DNA of 64,000 nt. Source: Melioribacteraceae bacterium. GTDB taxonomy: Bacteria > Bacteroidota > Ignavibacteria > Ignavibacteriales > Melioribacteraceae. The DNA lies in the NCBI GenBank assembly GCA_021647785.1, contig JAKIUC010000009.1, positions 24,668 through 88,667 on the forward strand. The letters are read 5' to 3'. Shown in pieces: positions 18,016 through 26,908 of this stretch. Under the pieces are notes generated by a model. The model did not search any database. It had not been told where the DNA came from and was given only the letters and a program-made list of their open reading frames with translations. The translations under genes and the position numbers were made by a program. The stretch's first letter is position 1, and each line of letters starts with the position of its first letter.

Positions 18016-18600
18016 ATGAGTTTAACCGACAAAGAACTTTCAATGATTGAGGATAAAGATTTTTTAATCACGAAAATTAAAATTATTTCAGAAATTGAAA
18101 ATCTTATGAGAAATACTAAAGATAGATTGTTGGAAGTAATGGAGAGGGAGAAGAGTAGTTTTCTTTCAAAACCAGAGTTTAATAAAGGGAAGGTTTACAA
18201 AGGTGAGTATTACAGAGAGCTTCCCTTTGTAACACTAGACTTCCCAAGTATTTTTACTAAAGAAAATGTTTTTGCATATAGAACAATGTTCTGGTGGGGA
18301 AATTTTTTCAGTGCAACACTTCATCTGCAAGGGGAATATTTAGATATACACAGAGCAAAGTTTTTATCCAGCTTCGATATGCTGTTGCATCAAGACATAT
18401 ATATCTGCGTTGGTGAAACTCCGTGGGAATATCATTACGGAAAAGAGAACTACGTTAAATTATCTTCACATCACAAAGAGATGTTTGAGAATTCTTCCTT
18501 TATTAAATTGAGTAAAAGAATTCCACTTGAGCAAATAGATTCAGTTCCACAAATATCATCAAGTTTCTTCCTCTACTTGGCTTCTTTTTTAAATAAATAA
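18016..18600 (+). CDS. Hypothetical protein
   Basis: 194 residues, not recognised. The N-terminus is helical and charged; the middle holds aromatic-rich segments (YYRELPFVTLDFPSIF, FAYRTMFWWGNFFSATLHL, YICVGETPWEYHYG). There is no export signal. The position just behind the other orphan and before ygiQ suggests a two-gene unit of unknown role. The ending (SSSFFLYLASFLNK) is hydrophobic and might contact a membrane or a partner. Confidence 0.55.
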   Translation: MSLTDKELSMIEDKDFLITKIKIISEIENLMRNTKDRLLEVMEREKSSFLSKPEFNKGKVYKGEYYRELPFVTLDFPSIFTKENVFAYRTMFWWGNFFSATLHLQGEYLDIHRAKFLSSFDMLLHQDIYICVGETPWEYHYGKENYVKLSSHHKEMFENSSFIKLSKRIPLEQIDSVPQISSSFFLYLASFLNK

Positions 18601-18646
18601 CCTCAAATATTTTTCTCTATTTTAGGGGCAATAATTTTAGGAAAAA

Positions 18647-20407
18647 ATGTTTTTACCAACTACAAAAAAAGAACTTAAGGAACTTGGCTGGAATAAGCTG
18701 GACATCATTTTTGTAAGTGGCGATACTTACGTTGACAGCCCATATATGGGAATTGCTATACTTGGGAATATCCTTGCAGACAAAGGCTTTCGTGTTGGTA
18801 TTATTGCTCAACCGGATATTAACTCGGCTTATGATATTTCTCGACTTGGAGAACCAGAATTATTTTGGGGTGTTTCAGGTGGCAGTGTCGATTCGATGGT
18901 ATCAAATTATACAGCTTCCAAAAAGAGACGAAGGCAGGACGATTACACGCCGGGTGGTGAAAACAACAAACGACCAGATAGAGCAGTGCTGGTTTATACA
19001 AATCTGATTCGCAGAAATTTTAAAAACACAAAGCCAATAATTATTGGCGGAATTGAAGCAAGTCTAAGACGTGTTGCCCACTACGATTATTGGTCGAACA
19101 AACTCCGCCGTTCAATACTTTTTGATTCCAAAGCTGATTACCTCATTTATGGGATGGGTGAAAAAACAACAATTGAAATTGCACAAAAATTACAAAAGGG
19201 TAAAAGTATTATTGGAGTTCGAGGACTATCGTATCTCTCGAACGAAAATAAATATGAATATCTTCAACTCCCCTCATTTGAAGAGACAGTTAAAGACAAA
19301 TATAAGTTCATAGAAATGTTCGATACTTTTTATTTAAACAACGATCCCCTTTCTGCCAAAGGGTTGGTACAAAAACATGGTAAAAGATTTTTAATTCAAA
19401 ACCCGCCGCAGTATAACCCAACAACAGAGGAGATGGATTATTATCACGACTTAAAATACGAACGTGAAGTTCATCCCTATTATAAAAAATGGGGAGAGGT
19501 TAGAGCATTAGAGACAATCCGCTTCTCTATTAATACTCATCGTGGCTGCTATGGCGAGTGTAACTTTTGTGCTATTGCTGTCCATCAGGGGCAAACCATT
19601 AGCGGGCGTAGTGAGAAATCAATTCTGAATGAAGCAAAAGAATATTCTAAAATGAAAAACTTTAAAGGAAATATTTCGGATGTTGGCGGACCTACTGCAA
19701 ATATGTATGGATTTGAATGCACAAAAAAAATAAATTTAGGGAGTTGCGATGACAAGCGATGTGTTGCCCCAACCACCTGTAAAACATTGAGACCCACACA
19801 CAAACCACAAATAGATTTATTAAAAAAATTACGTAGGTTAGATGGAATAAAGAAAGTTTTTGTAGCATCGGGCATTAGGTATGATATGGTTCTGGATGAT
19901 AAACAGTATGGTGATGAGTATCTAAAAGAGATAGTACAACACCACACTTCAGGGCAAATGAAAATTGCACCAGAGCATTCAGAAGATAAAGTTTTGGATT
20001 TAATGGGAAAGCCTGGAAAGCGATATTTAACAGAGTTCCGAGATAAGTTTTATCAATATTCAAAAGAGGTTGGAAAGAATCAGTTTCTCACTTACTATAT
20101 GATTGCTGCCCATCCTGGCTGTACAGAAAGTGATATGCACAAGTTAAAAGAATTCACTTCAGAAAAACTCTCCATTTCACCAGAGCAAGTTCAGGTGTTC
20201 ACTCCAACACCCTCCACATATTCTACATTAATGTACTATACTGAAATAGACCCATTTACAGGGAAAAAACTCTTTGTTGAAAAAGATATAAATAAAACAA
20301 CTTTGCAAAAAAACATTGCGGTTGCTAAAAGAGAAAATCCTAAAGCAGGAAAGGGAAGAAGTAATAGTAGAAGTAATTATCATTCTAAAACTAAAAGACG
20401 TAGATAA
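18647..20407 (+). CDS. YgiQ family radical SAM protein
   Basis: 586 residues of the UPF0313/YgiQ family: an N-terminal cobalamin-binding-like region (ADKGFRVGIIAQP, FWGVSGGSVDSMVSNYTASK), then the radical SAM core with C301, C305 and C308 (HRGCYGECNFCAIAVHQGQ), ISDVGGPTANMYG, and the Cys-rich SCDDKRCVAPTTCKTL. The reaction of this family is not established. The C-terminal tail is basic (KAGKGRSNSRSNYHSKTKRRR, split over two short blocks) and may bind nucleic acid. The stop codon lies inside a palindromic repeat. Confidence 0.9.
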   Translation: MFLPTTKKELKELGWNKLDIIFVSGDTYVDSPYMGIAILGNILADKGFRVGIIAQPDINSAYDISRLGEPELFWGVSGGSVDSMVSNYTASKKRRRQDDYTPGGENNKRPDRAVLVYTNLIRRNFKNTKPIIIGGIEASLRRVAHYDYWSNKLRRSILFDSKADYLIYGMGEKTTIEIAQKLQKGKSIIGVRGLSYLSNENKYEYLQLPSFEETVKDKYKFIEMFDTFYLNNDPLSAKGLVQKHGKRFLIQNPPQYNPTTEEMDYYHDLKYEREVHPYYKKWGEVRALETIRFSINTHRGCYGECNFCAIAVHQGQTISGRSEKSILNEAKEYSKMKNFKGNISDVGGPTANMYGFECTKKINLGSCDDKRCVAPTTCKTLRPTHKPQIDLLKKLRRLDGIKKVFVASGIRYDMVLDDKQYGDEYLKEIVQHHTSGQMKIAPEHSEDKVLDLMGKPGKRYLTEFRDKFYQYSKEVGKNQFLTYYMIAAHPGCTESDMHKLKEFTSEKLSISPEQVQVFTPTPSTYSTLMYYTEIDPFTGKKLFVEKDINKTTLQKNIAVAKRENPKAGKGRSNSRSNYHSKTKRRR

Positions 20408-20476
20408 TATTACCATAATATTGTACCTATGGTACTATAAGCTCCTGAGGATGGATATTATGGTAATATTATCTAC
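20400..20476. repeat. Palindromic repeat, family P copy 1, between convergent genes
   Basis: Two perfect 22-nt arms (20400-20421 and 20455-20476) flank an inner region with two small hairpins (TGTACC/GGTACT and a GCTCC-type). The stop codon of ygiQ (20405-20407) and the stop codon of tkt (20469-20471, minus strand) fall at matching positions in the two arms. Related copies lie at 30907-30970 and 35124-35188. It would also act as a bidirectional transcription terminator-like hairpin. Confidence 0.85.
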
Positions 20477-22475
20477 CTACTAACCGCTTCCCTTCCGCCA
20501 CAATATTAGCAACTGTAAATCCATACTCTTCAAAAAGTTTTGCTGCTGGTGCAGAAGCTCCGTATTGTTCAATGCTTATTGAACTTCCATCTAATCCTAC
20601 ATATTTTTCCCATCCAAATTGTATTCCAGCTTCAACAGATAGGCGTGCTCTTACTTCGTTTGGTAAAACAGAGTTTTTATATTCATCCGATTGCATTTCA
20701 AATATTTCCCAACTTGGGAAAGAGACCACACGTGTTTTAACACCAGATACACCAAGCTCATCGGCAGCTTTAATTGAGATTTCAACTTCTGAGCCACTTG
20801 CCATAATAATTAAATCTGGAGTCCCTTCAACATCTTTAATAATATAGGCTCCTTTCTTTAATCCATCTGCTGATGCATATTTTGTTCTATCAAGGATTGT
20901 TAACTTCTGTCTTGTTAATGCAATGGCTACCGGTCCCTCTTTGTGGGCAATTGCAAAACTCCATGCTTGTGCAGTTTCATTTGCATCTGCCGGACGAAGA
21001 TAAATCACTCCAGGTATTGACCTTAAAGCAGCCCCATGTTCTACTGGCTGATGTGTAGGTCCATCTTCCCCAACCCCAATGCTGTCGTGGGTTAGAACAT
21101 AAATCATTTTAATATGAGATAATGATGCAATTCTAAGTGTGGGACGTAAATAATCGGAGAACACCATAAATGTTCCACCGTAGGGAATTACTCCGCCATA
21201 TATTGCCATTCCATTCATAATTGCAGCCATTGCAAATTCTCTAATGCCATAGCGGATATAACAACCTTCGGGAGTATCTGGAGTAAAGTCTTTCCATCCT
21301 TTTATAGCAGTATTGTTTGAAGGAGTTAAATCGGCAGAACCTCCGAATAGCGTTGGTAATGCTGGTGCAATTGCATTTAGCACAGTTTGTGAAGAATTTC
21401 TTGTTGCCATTCCTTCGCCATAATTTTCAAATTGCGGAATAAGTTCTTTCCAGTTATCACCAAAATCTCCACTCATTACTTTTGTAAATAGTTTTGCGTC
21501 TTCCGGATACTTTTTAGAGTAGCTTGCAAAAAGTTCATTCCACTCCGCTTCTAATTCTGCTCCCTTTTCAATCAATTCAGCGTAATGTTCAGTCACTTCA
21601 CTTGGAACAAAAAACTTCTTATCCTCTGGAAATCCAAAGGCTCTTTTCACTAAAATAATTTCATCATCACCAAGCGGAGCACCATGTGCGGATGCTGTTC
21701 CCTCTTTGTTAGGGCTGCCGTAACCAATTACAGTTTTTGTAATAATAATTGATGGCTTATCAGTTTCGCTCTGTGCATTCACTACTGCTTGGTTAAGTTC
21801 AGTTAGATTGGTTACATCATTAACAGTCTGCACGTGCCAATTATATGATTCAAATCTTTTTGCTGCATCATCAGAACTTGAAAGAGATATATCTCCATCT
21901 ATAGTAATACTGTTATCATCATAAAAGAGGATCATATTTCCAAGTTTATTATGTCCGGCAAAGGATGCAGCTTCGTGAGATAATCCTTCCATTAAATCAC
22001 CATCACCAGCTTCTGCATAGATAAAATGATCTAATATTTTATATCCATCTTTATTGAAAATTGCTGCAAGATGTTTTTGAGCAACAGCCATTCCAATAGC
22101 GTTTGCAAATCCTTGCCCAAGTGGTCCTGTTGTAGTTTCAACTCCATCGGTCTTTCCAAACTCCGGATGCCCTGGAGTTTTACTTCCCCACTGTCTAAAG
22201 TTTTTGATATCGTCCAATGAAATATCATAACCACACAGATGTAAAATTGAATAGAGCAGCATACTTCCATGCCCGCCAGATAACACAAACCGATCTCTAT
22301 TTAGCCATTTAGAGTTTTTAGGGTTATGCTTCATTATATTTTTATAGAGTAAATAAGCTACAGGTGCCATCCCCATTGGTAAACCTGGATGTCCGCTATT
22401 TGCTTTTTGAATTGCTTCAGCAGATAATAGGCGTATTGTATTTATTGACTTTGCCTCAATTGTTTGATGATACAT
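20469..22475 (-). CDS. tkt: Transketolase
   Basis: 668 residues, the full family length. A thiamine diphosphate enzyme of the non-oxidative pentose phosphate pathway that moves two-carbon units between sugar phosphates. Seen: ANSGHPGLPMGMAP, GHGSMLLYS, TTTGPLGQGFANAIGMA, the ThDP-binding GDGDLMEG with the downstream N (YDDNSITIDG), HDSIGVGEDGPTHQPVEH, and REFAMAAIMNG. Monocistronic; the final Arg-stop is formed by the inserted repeat. Confidence 0.96.
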   Translation of the reverse strand: MYHQTIEAKSINTIRLLSAEAIQKANSGHPGLPMGMAPVAYLLYKNIMKHNPKNSKWLNRDRFVLSGGHGSMLLYSILHLCGYDISLDDIKNFRQWGSKTPGHPEFGKTDGVETTTGPLGQGFANAIGMAVAQKHLAAIFNKDGYKILDHFIYAEAGDGDLMEGLSHEAASFAGHNKLGNMILFYDDNSITIDGDISLSSSDDAAKRFESYNWHVQTVNDVTNLTELNQAVVNAQSETDKPSIIITKTVIGYGSPNKEGTASAHGAPLGDDEIILVKRAFGFPEDKKFFVPSEVTEHYAELIEKGAELEAEWNELFASYSKKYPEDAKLFTKVMSGDFGDNWKELIPQFENYGEGMATRNSSQTVLNAIAPALPTLFGGSADLTPSNNTAIKGWKDFTPDTPEGCYIRYGIREFAMAAIMNGMAIYGGVIPYGGTFMVFSDYLRPTLRIASLSHIKMIYVLTHDSIGVGEDGPTHQPVEHGAALRSIPGVIYLRPADANETAQAWSFAIAHKEGPVAIALTRQKLTILDRTKYASADGLKKGAYIIKDVEGTPDLIIMASGSEVEISIKAADELGVSGVKTRVVSFPSWEIFEMQSDEYKNSVLPNEVRARLSVEAGIQFGWEKYVGLDGSSISIEQYGASAPAAKLFEEYGFTVANIVAEGKRLVGR

Positions 22476-22536
22476 AGTTTCCTCGTTGTTACTAATTATG
22501 TTTTTATATAAATACTTTCATTACATTTAAAAAAAT

Positions 22537-22614
22537 CAAACTCCAAATAAGAAATATCAAATAAACTCCAAATTCTCACAGAGTCCTACGGACAAAATTT
22601 TCAAAATGACAAAC
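22537..22614 (-). repeat. Dispersed repeat, family F copy 1 (downstream of a gene relic)
   Basis: On the minus strand it starts GTTTGTCATTTTG and contains CTGTGAGAATTTGGAG. A clearly related copy lies at 50923-50998 on the plus strand. In both places the repeat starts a few bases after the C-terminal codons of a four-helix-bundle gene relic. Confidence 0.75.
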
Positions 22615-22617
22615 CTC

Positions 22618-22764
22618 TTATTTTGATTTCTCAATAATTGCGGAAAAAATATTCTGTGGTAATGTTTTAATTACTTAACGAATTTCTTTTTCAAATTGGT
22701 GTGCTCTCTCTTCTCCCAATTGATTCCTTCTGAACAAATCGTATTTAGGTTTGTTGTTTTCCAT
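22618..22764 (-). pseudogene. Relic of a four-helix-bundle (23S rRNA intervening-sequence type) gene
   Basis: Read on the minus strand from the ATG at 22764 this gives 48 sense and stop codons in one frame: it opens MENNKPKYDL, has a stop at codon 30, continues VIKTLPQNIF and ends SAIIEKSK-stop. Intact proteins of this family are about 115-125 residues and typically start with a short MENN..YDLEERT-like segment, have a ..KTLPKTI.. segment early, and end in ..SAIIEKSK. So the relic appears to keep both ends with about 70 internal codons missing. I judge this from memory of the family; no intact copy is in the window. Confidence 0.55.
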
Positions 22765-22855
22765 TTTGTCCTTTGTAATTTATTTGAATTTTATAATTTG
22801 CTTTTTGTCATTTCTCCTTTGTCACTAAAATATTATTATTGACCCAACTTTTCTT

Positions 22856-23188
22856 TTAATCTAAAGTTTTTACTTCCCCATCCACAACAGGAGTAACACA
22901 AACCAGTGGATTTTCGGGAACATTAAATTTTGAGAATATCTCTTCAAATAGCTGAAAGTGCATTCCTCTACTCTCCAGTTTTGAAAAATTTTTGTATTTC
23001 ATAAACGCACCATATTTATTTTGCGGAGCATCAAAATGGAATGAAGTTAAATAATCCGCCTTTGCATTCTTTTTCAAAAGAGCAATTTTCTCATTATCGC
23101 CATCATCACTTAAATATGGCTTTGCCTTAAATCCAACAACAAATCCATTTTTAATCACCAAATATATATTTAAGATTGTCTCATTCAT
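22856..23188 (-). CDS. Hypothetical protein
   Basis: 110 residues from the ATG at 23188, which overlaps the upstream gene's end by 8 bases; a longer reading starting at 23227 would overlap by 47 bases and is less likely. It opens MNETILNIYLVIKNGFVVGF and has a basic middle and a short Pro/Val-rich end (CVTPVVDGEVKTLD). No known domain is recognised. It is coupled to the membrane protein upstream, so the two may work together. Confidence 0.55.
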   Translation of the reverse strand: MNETILNIYLVIKNGFVVGFKAKPYLSDDGDNEKIALLKKNAKADYLTSFHFDAPQNKYGAFMKYKNFSKLESRGMHFQLFEEIFSKFNVPENPLVCVTPVVDGEVKTLD

Positions 23189-23858
23189 TCTCGTCCTCAC
23201 TAACTTTGCTACTATTTCTAATTGCATAAATTGTTAAAGTAATTGCAATTAAGGATGCAGCCTTACAGAAAAAACTCTCTACATAATCTATCAGAAATGG
23301 AAACATTGCAATAATTAATGCTACAGGAATAAAGGTCAGCAAAAGTCCCCAAAGCATAATAAGTAAATTAGTTTTCTTCTCTTTATAAATTGGGTTAAGA
23401 ACCATTTTAGATAATAAATAAATTGAAATTATTATTGGTGAATAATAAACTACGCCATATAAATCTCCAAGCGGCATTTCATAAGCAGCAAATAGAATAT
23501 TACAAGCTGTTATTTCAAAACCAGTTATAACAAAGATATAATAAAACAAGAGTAAGATAGCTGGCAAAAAGATTAATAAAGCTAATTTACTTTGAACTTT
23601 TTTAATCTTCAAAACTAAATAAAGTACAAATGGCGGAAGAAATGTTATAATAGAAAAAGAAAAATATACTAACAAGTGAGAATAATTTTTGAAATAACAC
23701 ATTATGAATTCCATAATCTGGTAACTAAATAATAGTACAATTATGAAAATAATAAGTTTGTTTTCGCTATTCTTTTCTGAAAATATTAAGAGGTTGATGA
23801 AAAACACTATCTCTAAACAAGCAATAAAAAGAGAAATAATCCCAGGATAATCGTTCAT
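23181..23858 (-). CDS. Multi-spanning membrane protein, unknown function
   Basis: 225 residues with about seven hydrophobic segments (IISLFIACLEIVFFINLLIF, LIIFIIVLLFSYQIMEFIM, LVYFSFSIITFLPPFVLYLV, LALLIFLPAILLLFYYIFVI, VVYYSPIIISIYLLS, LLIMLWGLLLTFIPVALIIA, AASLIAITLTIYAI). The layout recalls the seven-helix sensor regions at the front of some histidine kinases, but there is no kinase domain here. It could be a stand-alone membrane sensor or transporter-like protein; nothing more can be said. Confidence 0.55.
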   Translation of the reverse strand: MNDYPGIISLFIACLEIVFFINLLIFSEKNSENKLIIFIIVLLFSYQIMEFIMCYFKNYSHLLVYFSFSIITFLPPFVLYLVLKIKKVQSKLALLIFLPAILLLFYYIFVITGFEITACNILFAAYEMPLGDLYGVVYYSPIIISIYLLSKMVLNPIYKEKKTNLLIMLWGLLLTFIPVALIIAMFPFLIDYVESFFCKAASLIAITLTIYAIRNSSKVSEDENE

Positions 23859-23954
23859 TTAAATCCATTTTTTGAAAATTTTATCTGCAAAATTACATAA
23901 AATAAAATCATATTAAAAATTTGAATTGAGATATCAGCAGAATGGAAGATAAAT

Positions 23955-23990
23955 AAAAAACCCATACCAAATAATTGCTATGGGTTTTTT
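23955..23990. terminator. Bidirectional terminator hairpin
   Basis: AAAAAACCCATA and TATGGGTTTTTT form a strong stem flanked by A-run and T-run. It lies about 70 bases past the stop of the type IX-secreted propeller protein and can end transcription from that side. Confidence 0.75.
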
Positions 23991-24058
23991 GAAAATTGAA
24001 TAAACGCATCCAGCTATGCGGGATAATTTATTTTATCAGCAGCCCCACAAAGGGACTA

Positions 24059-26854
24059 CTACTTAAGTAGCAGCATTTTCTTTGTTGCTGTGTAGTTGCC
24101 TGATTGTATTTTGTAAACATACATTCCTGTTGTTAAGCCAGATGCATCAAATGATACTTCATAAGTACCTGCTGATTTTACATCATTAACTAATTCTACA
24201 ACTTCTTGTCCTAGTATGTTAAATACTTTCAAGGTTACTAATCCACTCTCTGGTATTGAGAAATTGATTACTGTACTTGGGTTAAATGGGTTTGGATAGT
24301 TTTGTCCTAACTCGTAAGCTGTTGGTATTTCACTTCCTATTTGTTCTACTCCATTTACTATATCTTTTGTCTCCTGTGAACCAAAAACATCTACTGCATC
24401 ACCATACCAAAAACTCTTAAATAATGTTACATGATGATTAGACTGTACTCCACCTTCATTATCATTTGCTCCACCATTAGAAGCTAAACCCCAGTTTGCA
24501 CCATATTTATACTCAATATCAAATGGTGAGTATATTGGAAATGTAACTTCCATTGTCCAGAAATTATCTCCTGCTGTTGCATCGCCACTAGTACCATCAT
24601 CTACCATGAAAATTACTATATCAGAATCAGAATCTGGCCATCCAACATCAGGCCATTTTAATGGAAGATTTGCTCCTGCAATTACAACATTATCTACTGA
24701 TGAAAATTCTACATTATTTACATCAACTGCATTATTCATATCAACCACAAATCTGATTACTGATTCTTGGTTTACTACGGTTTCCAGTGTAACATTGTTG
24801 TAACCACGTAATGGAACCATTGTAAATCCATTTGTAATATCTGCTGCTGTAACAGAATGTTCGTAGTTATTAGAAGCTGTTGGGGGATTATTTTCCCAAT
24901 TTGTTCCACTTGCTGTTGTGTATGCAAATTTATAATATACTACATCTCCATCAAAGGCTTCATATTGTGCTGTTCCTTCGTAGATGTTGGGATTTATTGC
25001 GGATGGAAGTAATTGTAAAGCATCGTCTTCCCAAGAAGTAGCAGTACCACGAGCAGTTAAAGTATCTAAAGCCGGATTAAAACGTGATGCTGCTATCTCT
25101 AATTCCATATTACATTGGAAAGAAATGGCTATTATTTTTGTTTCTCTACCTTCATCATCATCAAAATATGCAAAGTATGTATCTGCACTTCCTGGTACTG
25201 TATATTTTCTATTTGGATCTGATTCCCATCCGTCACCATTTTTTACAAACTTAAATTCATGTTCATCACCTTCTGTTAAGTCTAAGGTTACTGAATAGAC
25301 TAAATCTCCATCTCCATCAGACATTGATGTTGCACCTGCATCCCAGCCATTCATTGTACCGGCTATTGTTACTGTACCTGTTGCTGCATCAAAGTTGCCT
25401 TTGTTTACTTGTACACTCATGTCAACTTCAAAGGTGATTGGTACTGTTACACTTGGTTCTTGCATCTGCCCTAACCAGAAATCATAACCCCCTTTACTGG
25501 TAAGGGAAAACGGGTTAAATTCTCCTGTACTGCTTTTAAAGTTACCGCCAAAGTAAACAGTTCCATCAGCATCAATTACACTTGCATTAAGGTAATCATC
25601 GCTGCTACCACCATAATTTTTTGCCCAAATAATATTATCCTCAAACATACGCATAACAAAAACATCTCGCTTACCATAGTTGTATAGTGTATCATTTGGT
25701 AAAATTAAATCGCTTTTAGTAATACCTGAAAGGAAGTAATCCCCTTCAGTTCCCTGTATAACATTAATTGCTTTAGCTTCGTCATCAGCATCCCCACCAT
25801 ATGAAAAACCATGTAGATATTCTCCATCTTCTGAGAATAGTAAGGTATAAATATCGTAACCTCCTACAGATTCAAAAAGCACATTAGAAGGTCCAGCAAA
25901 AAGAGAATCTCTAAAAGAACCTGCTATTAAAATCACACCTGCTTCTACACCACCTCCAAAAACATAATCAATTGCATATCCTTTATCGTCACCAGGACCA
26001 TTTGCAGAGATTGCCCATTCGTAAGAACCTGAAGAACTTACTTTTGCAAGAAATAGTTCATATCCATTATCATTATTGGGGAGAATTGTTGTACCAAAAG
26101 TTGCTTCAACATTATCGTAATTACCGTTAAAATAGATATTGTCATTTTCATCAATTACTAATCCACCAGGATAATCGTTATCAGCACCTCCACCGGTTAC
26201 ACCCCATAGTGGGTTACCATCAGAATCCATTTTAATAACGAAAACATCTCTCTCCCCTTTTGAAGTAGTTAATTCTAAACCTTCAAATTTAAATGGAAGA
26301 GTTAAAGAATCATTAACATCATAATAACCAAGTAGAATATAATTACCTTGGTTATCCACTTGAATGTCGAATGGTTTTTCTTGATTTTCAGTATATCCAT
26401 GTTTCATCCAAATGTAGTTACCATCAGAATCAAATTTCAGAACAAAAATATCAAAGTTACCAGCACTAAATAGTGTGTCTGTTCCAAAATTTATTGTTGA
26501 AAAAAAGACTCCGGCAACAATTACATTTCCGTTACTATCAACAGTAACAGCATTTCCTTCATCAGTAAGAGTACCACCTATCGATTTTGCCCATTGAATA
26601 TTATTATCTCTGTCATATTTTACAACAAAAGCATCATAGTTATCTCTGGGTGTAATAGAGACTCCTTGCCCAAAATCGATAATACCTTTGTACCTTCCTG
26701 TAATATATTTATTGCCTGCTTCATCAACAAAAATATCGTAACCATAATCAGCACTTGAAGACCCATCGTGAACAATCATATCAAACGGAAATGCTTGCCC
26801 AAAAGAGAGTGAAACAAACAATAGCATTGATAAGAGAATTAATATTTTTTTCAT
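24059..26854 (-). CDS. Type IX-secreted protein with SBBP-type propeller and carbohydrate-binding-like domains
   Basis: 931 residues: signal peptide (about 1-19); a propeller of SBBP-like repeats (about 20-470) with the recurring pattern DxxGNxxxxG and AFVVKYDRDNN; then beta-sandwich modules resembling starch/glycogen-binding modules (VTIAGTMNGWDAGATSMSDG; HEFKFVKNGDGWESDPNRKY) and a third related one; and the C-terminal sorting domain starting NYPNPFNPSTVINFSIPES and ending TATKKMLLLK. It should be passed over the outer membrane by the type IX machinery and stay surface-bound or be released. The substrate is unknown. Confidence 0.82.
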   Translation of the reverse strand: MKKILILLSMLLFVSLSFGQAFPFDMIVHDGSSSADYGYDIFVDEAGNKYITGRYKGIIDFGQGVSITPRDNYDAFVVKYDRDNNIQWAKSIGGTLTDEGNAVTVDSNGNVIVAGVFFSTINFGTDTLFSAGNFDIFVLKFDSDGNYIWMKHGYTENQEKPFDIQVDNQGNYILLGYYDVNDSLTLPFKFEGLELTTSKGERDVFVIKMDSDGNPLWGVTGGGADNDYPGGLVIDENDNIYFNGNYDNVEATFGTTILPNNDNGYELFLAKVSSSGSYEWAISANGPGDDKGYAIDYVFGGGVEAGVILIAGSFRDSLFAGPSNVLFESVGGYDIYTLLFSEDGEYLHGFSYGGDADDEAKAINVIQGTEGDYFLSGITKSDLILPNDTLYNYGKRDVFVMRMFEDNIIWAKNYGGSSDDYLNASVIDADGTVYFGGNFKSSTGEFNPFSLTSKGGYDFWLGQMQEPSVTVPITFEVDMSVQVNKGNFDAATGTVTIAGTMNGWDAGATSMSDGDGDLVYSVTLDLTEGDEHEFKFVKNGDGWESDPNRKYTVPGSADTYFAYFDDDEGRETKIIAISFQCNMELEIAASRFNPALDTLTARGTATSWEDDALQLLPSAINPNIYEGTAQYEAFDGDVVYYKFAYTTASGTNWENNPPTASNNYEHSVTAADITNGFTMVPLRGYNNVTLETVVNQESVIRFVVDMNNAVDVNNVEFSSVDNVVIAGANLPLKWPDVGWPDSDSDIVIFMVDDGTSGDATAGDNFWTMEVTFPIYSPFDIEYKYGANWGLASNGGANDNEGGVQSNHHVTLFKSFWYGDAVDVFGSQETKDIVNGVEQIGSEIPTAYELGQNYPNPFNPSTVINFSIPESGLVTLKVFNILGQEVVELVNDVKSAGTYEVSFDASGLTTGMYVYKIQSGNYTATKKMLLLK

Positions 26855-26908
26855 TTTAATAACCTACTTAATTGTTAGTATTATTTATATTAATATTATT
26901 TAATGAAT

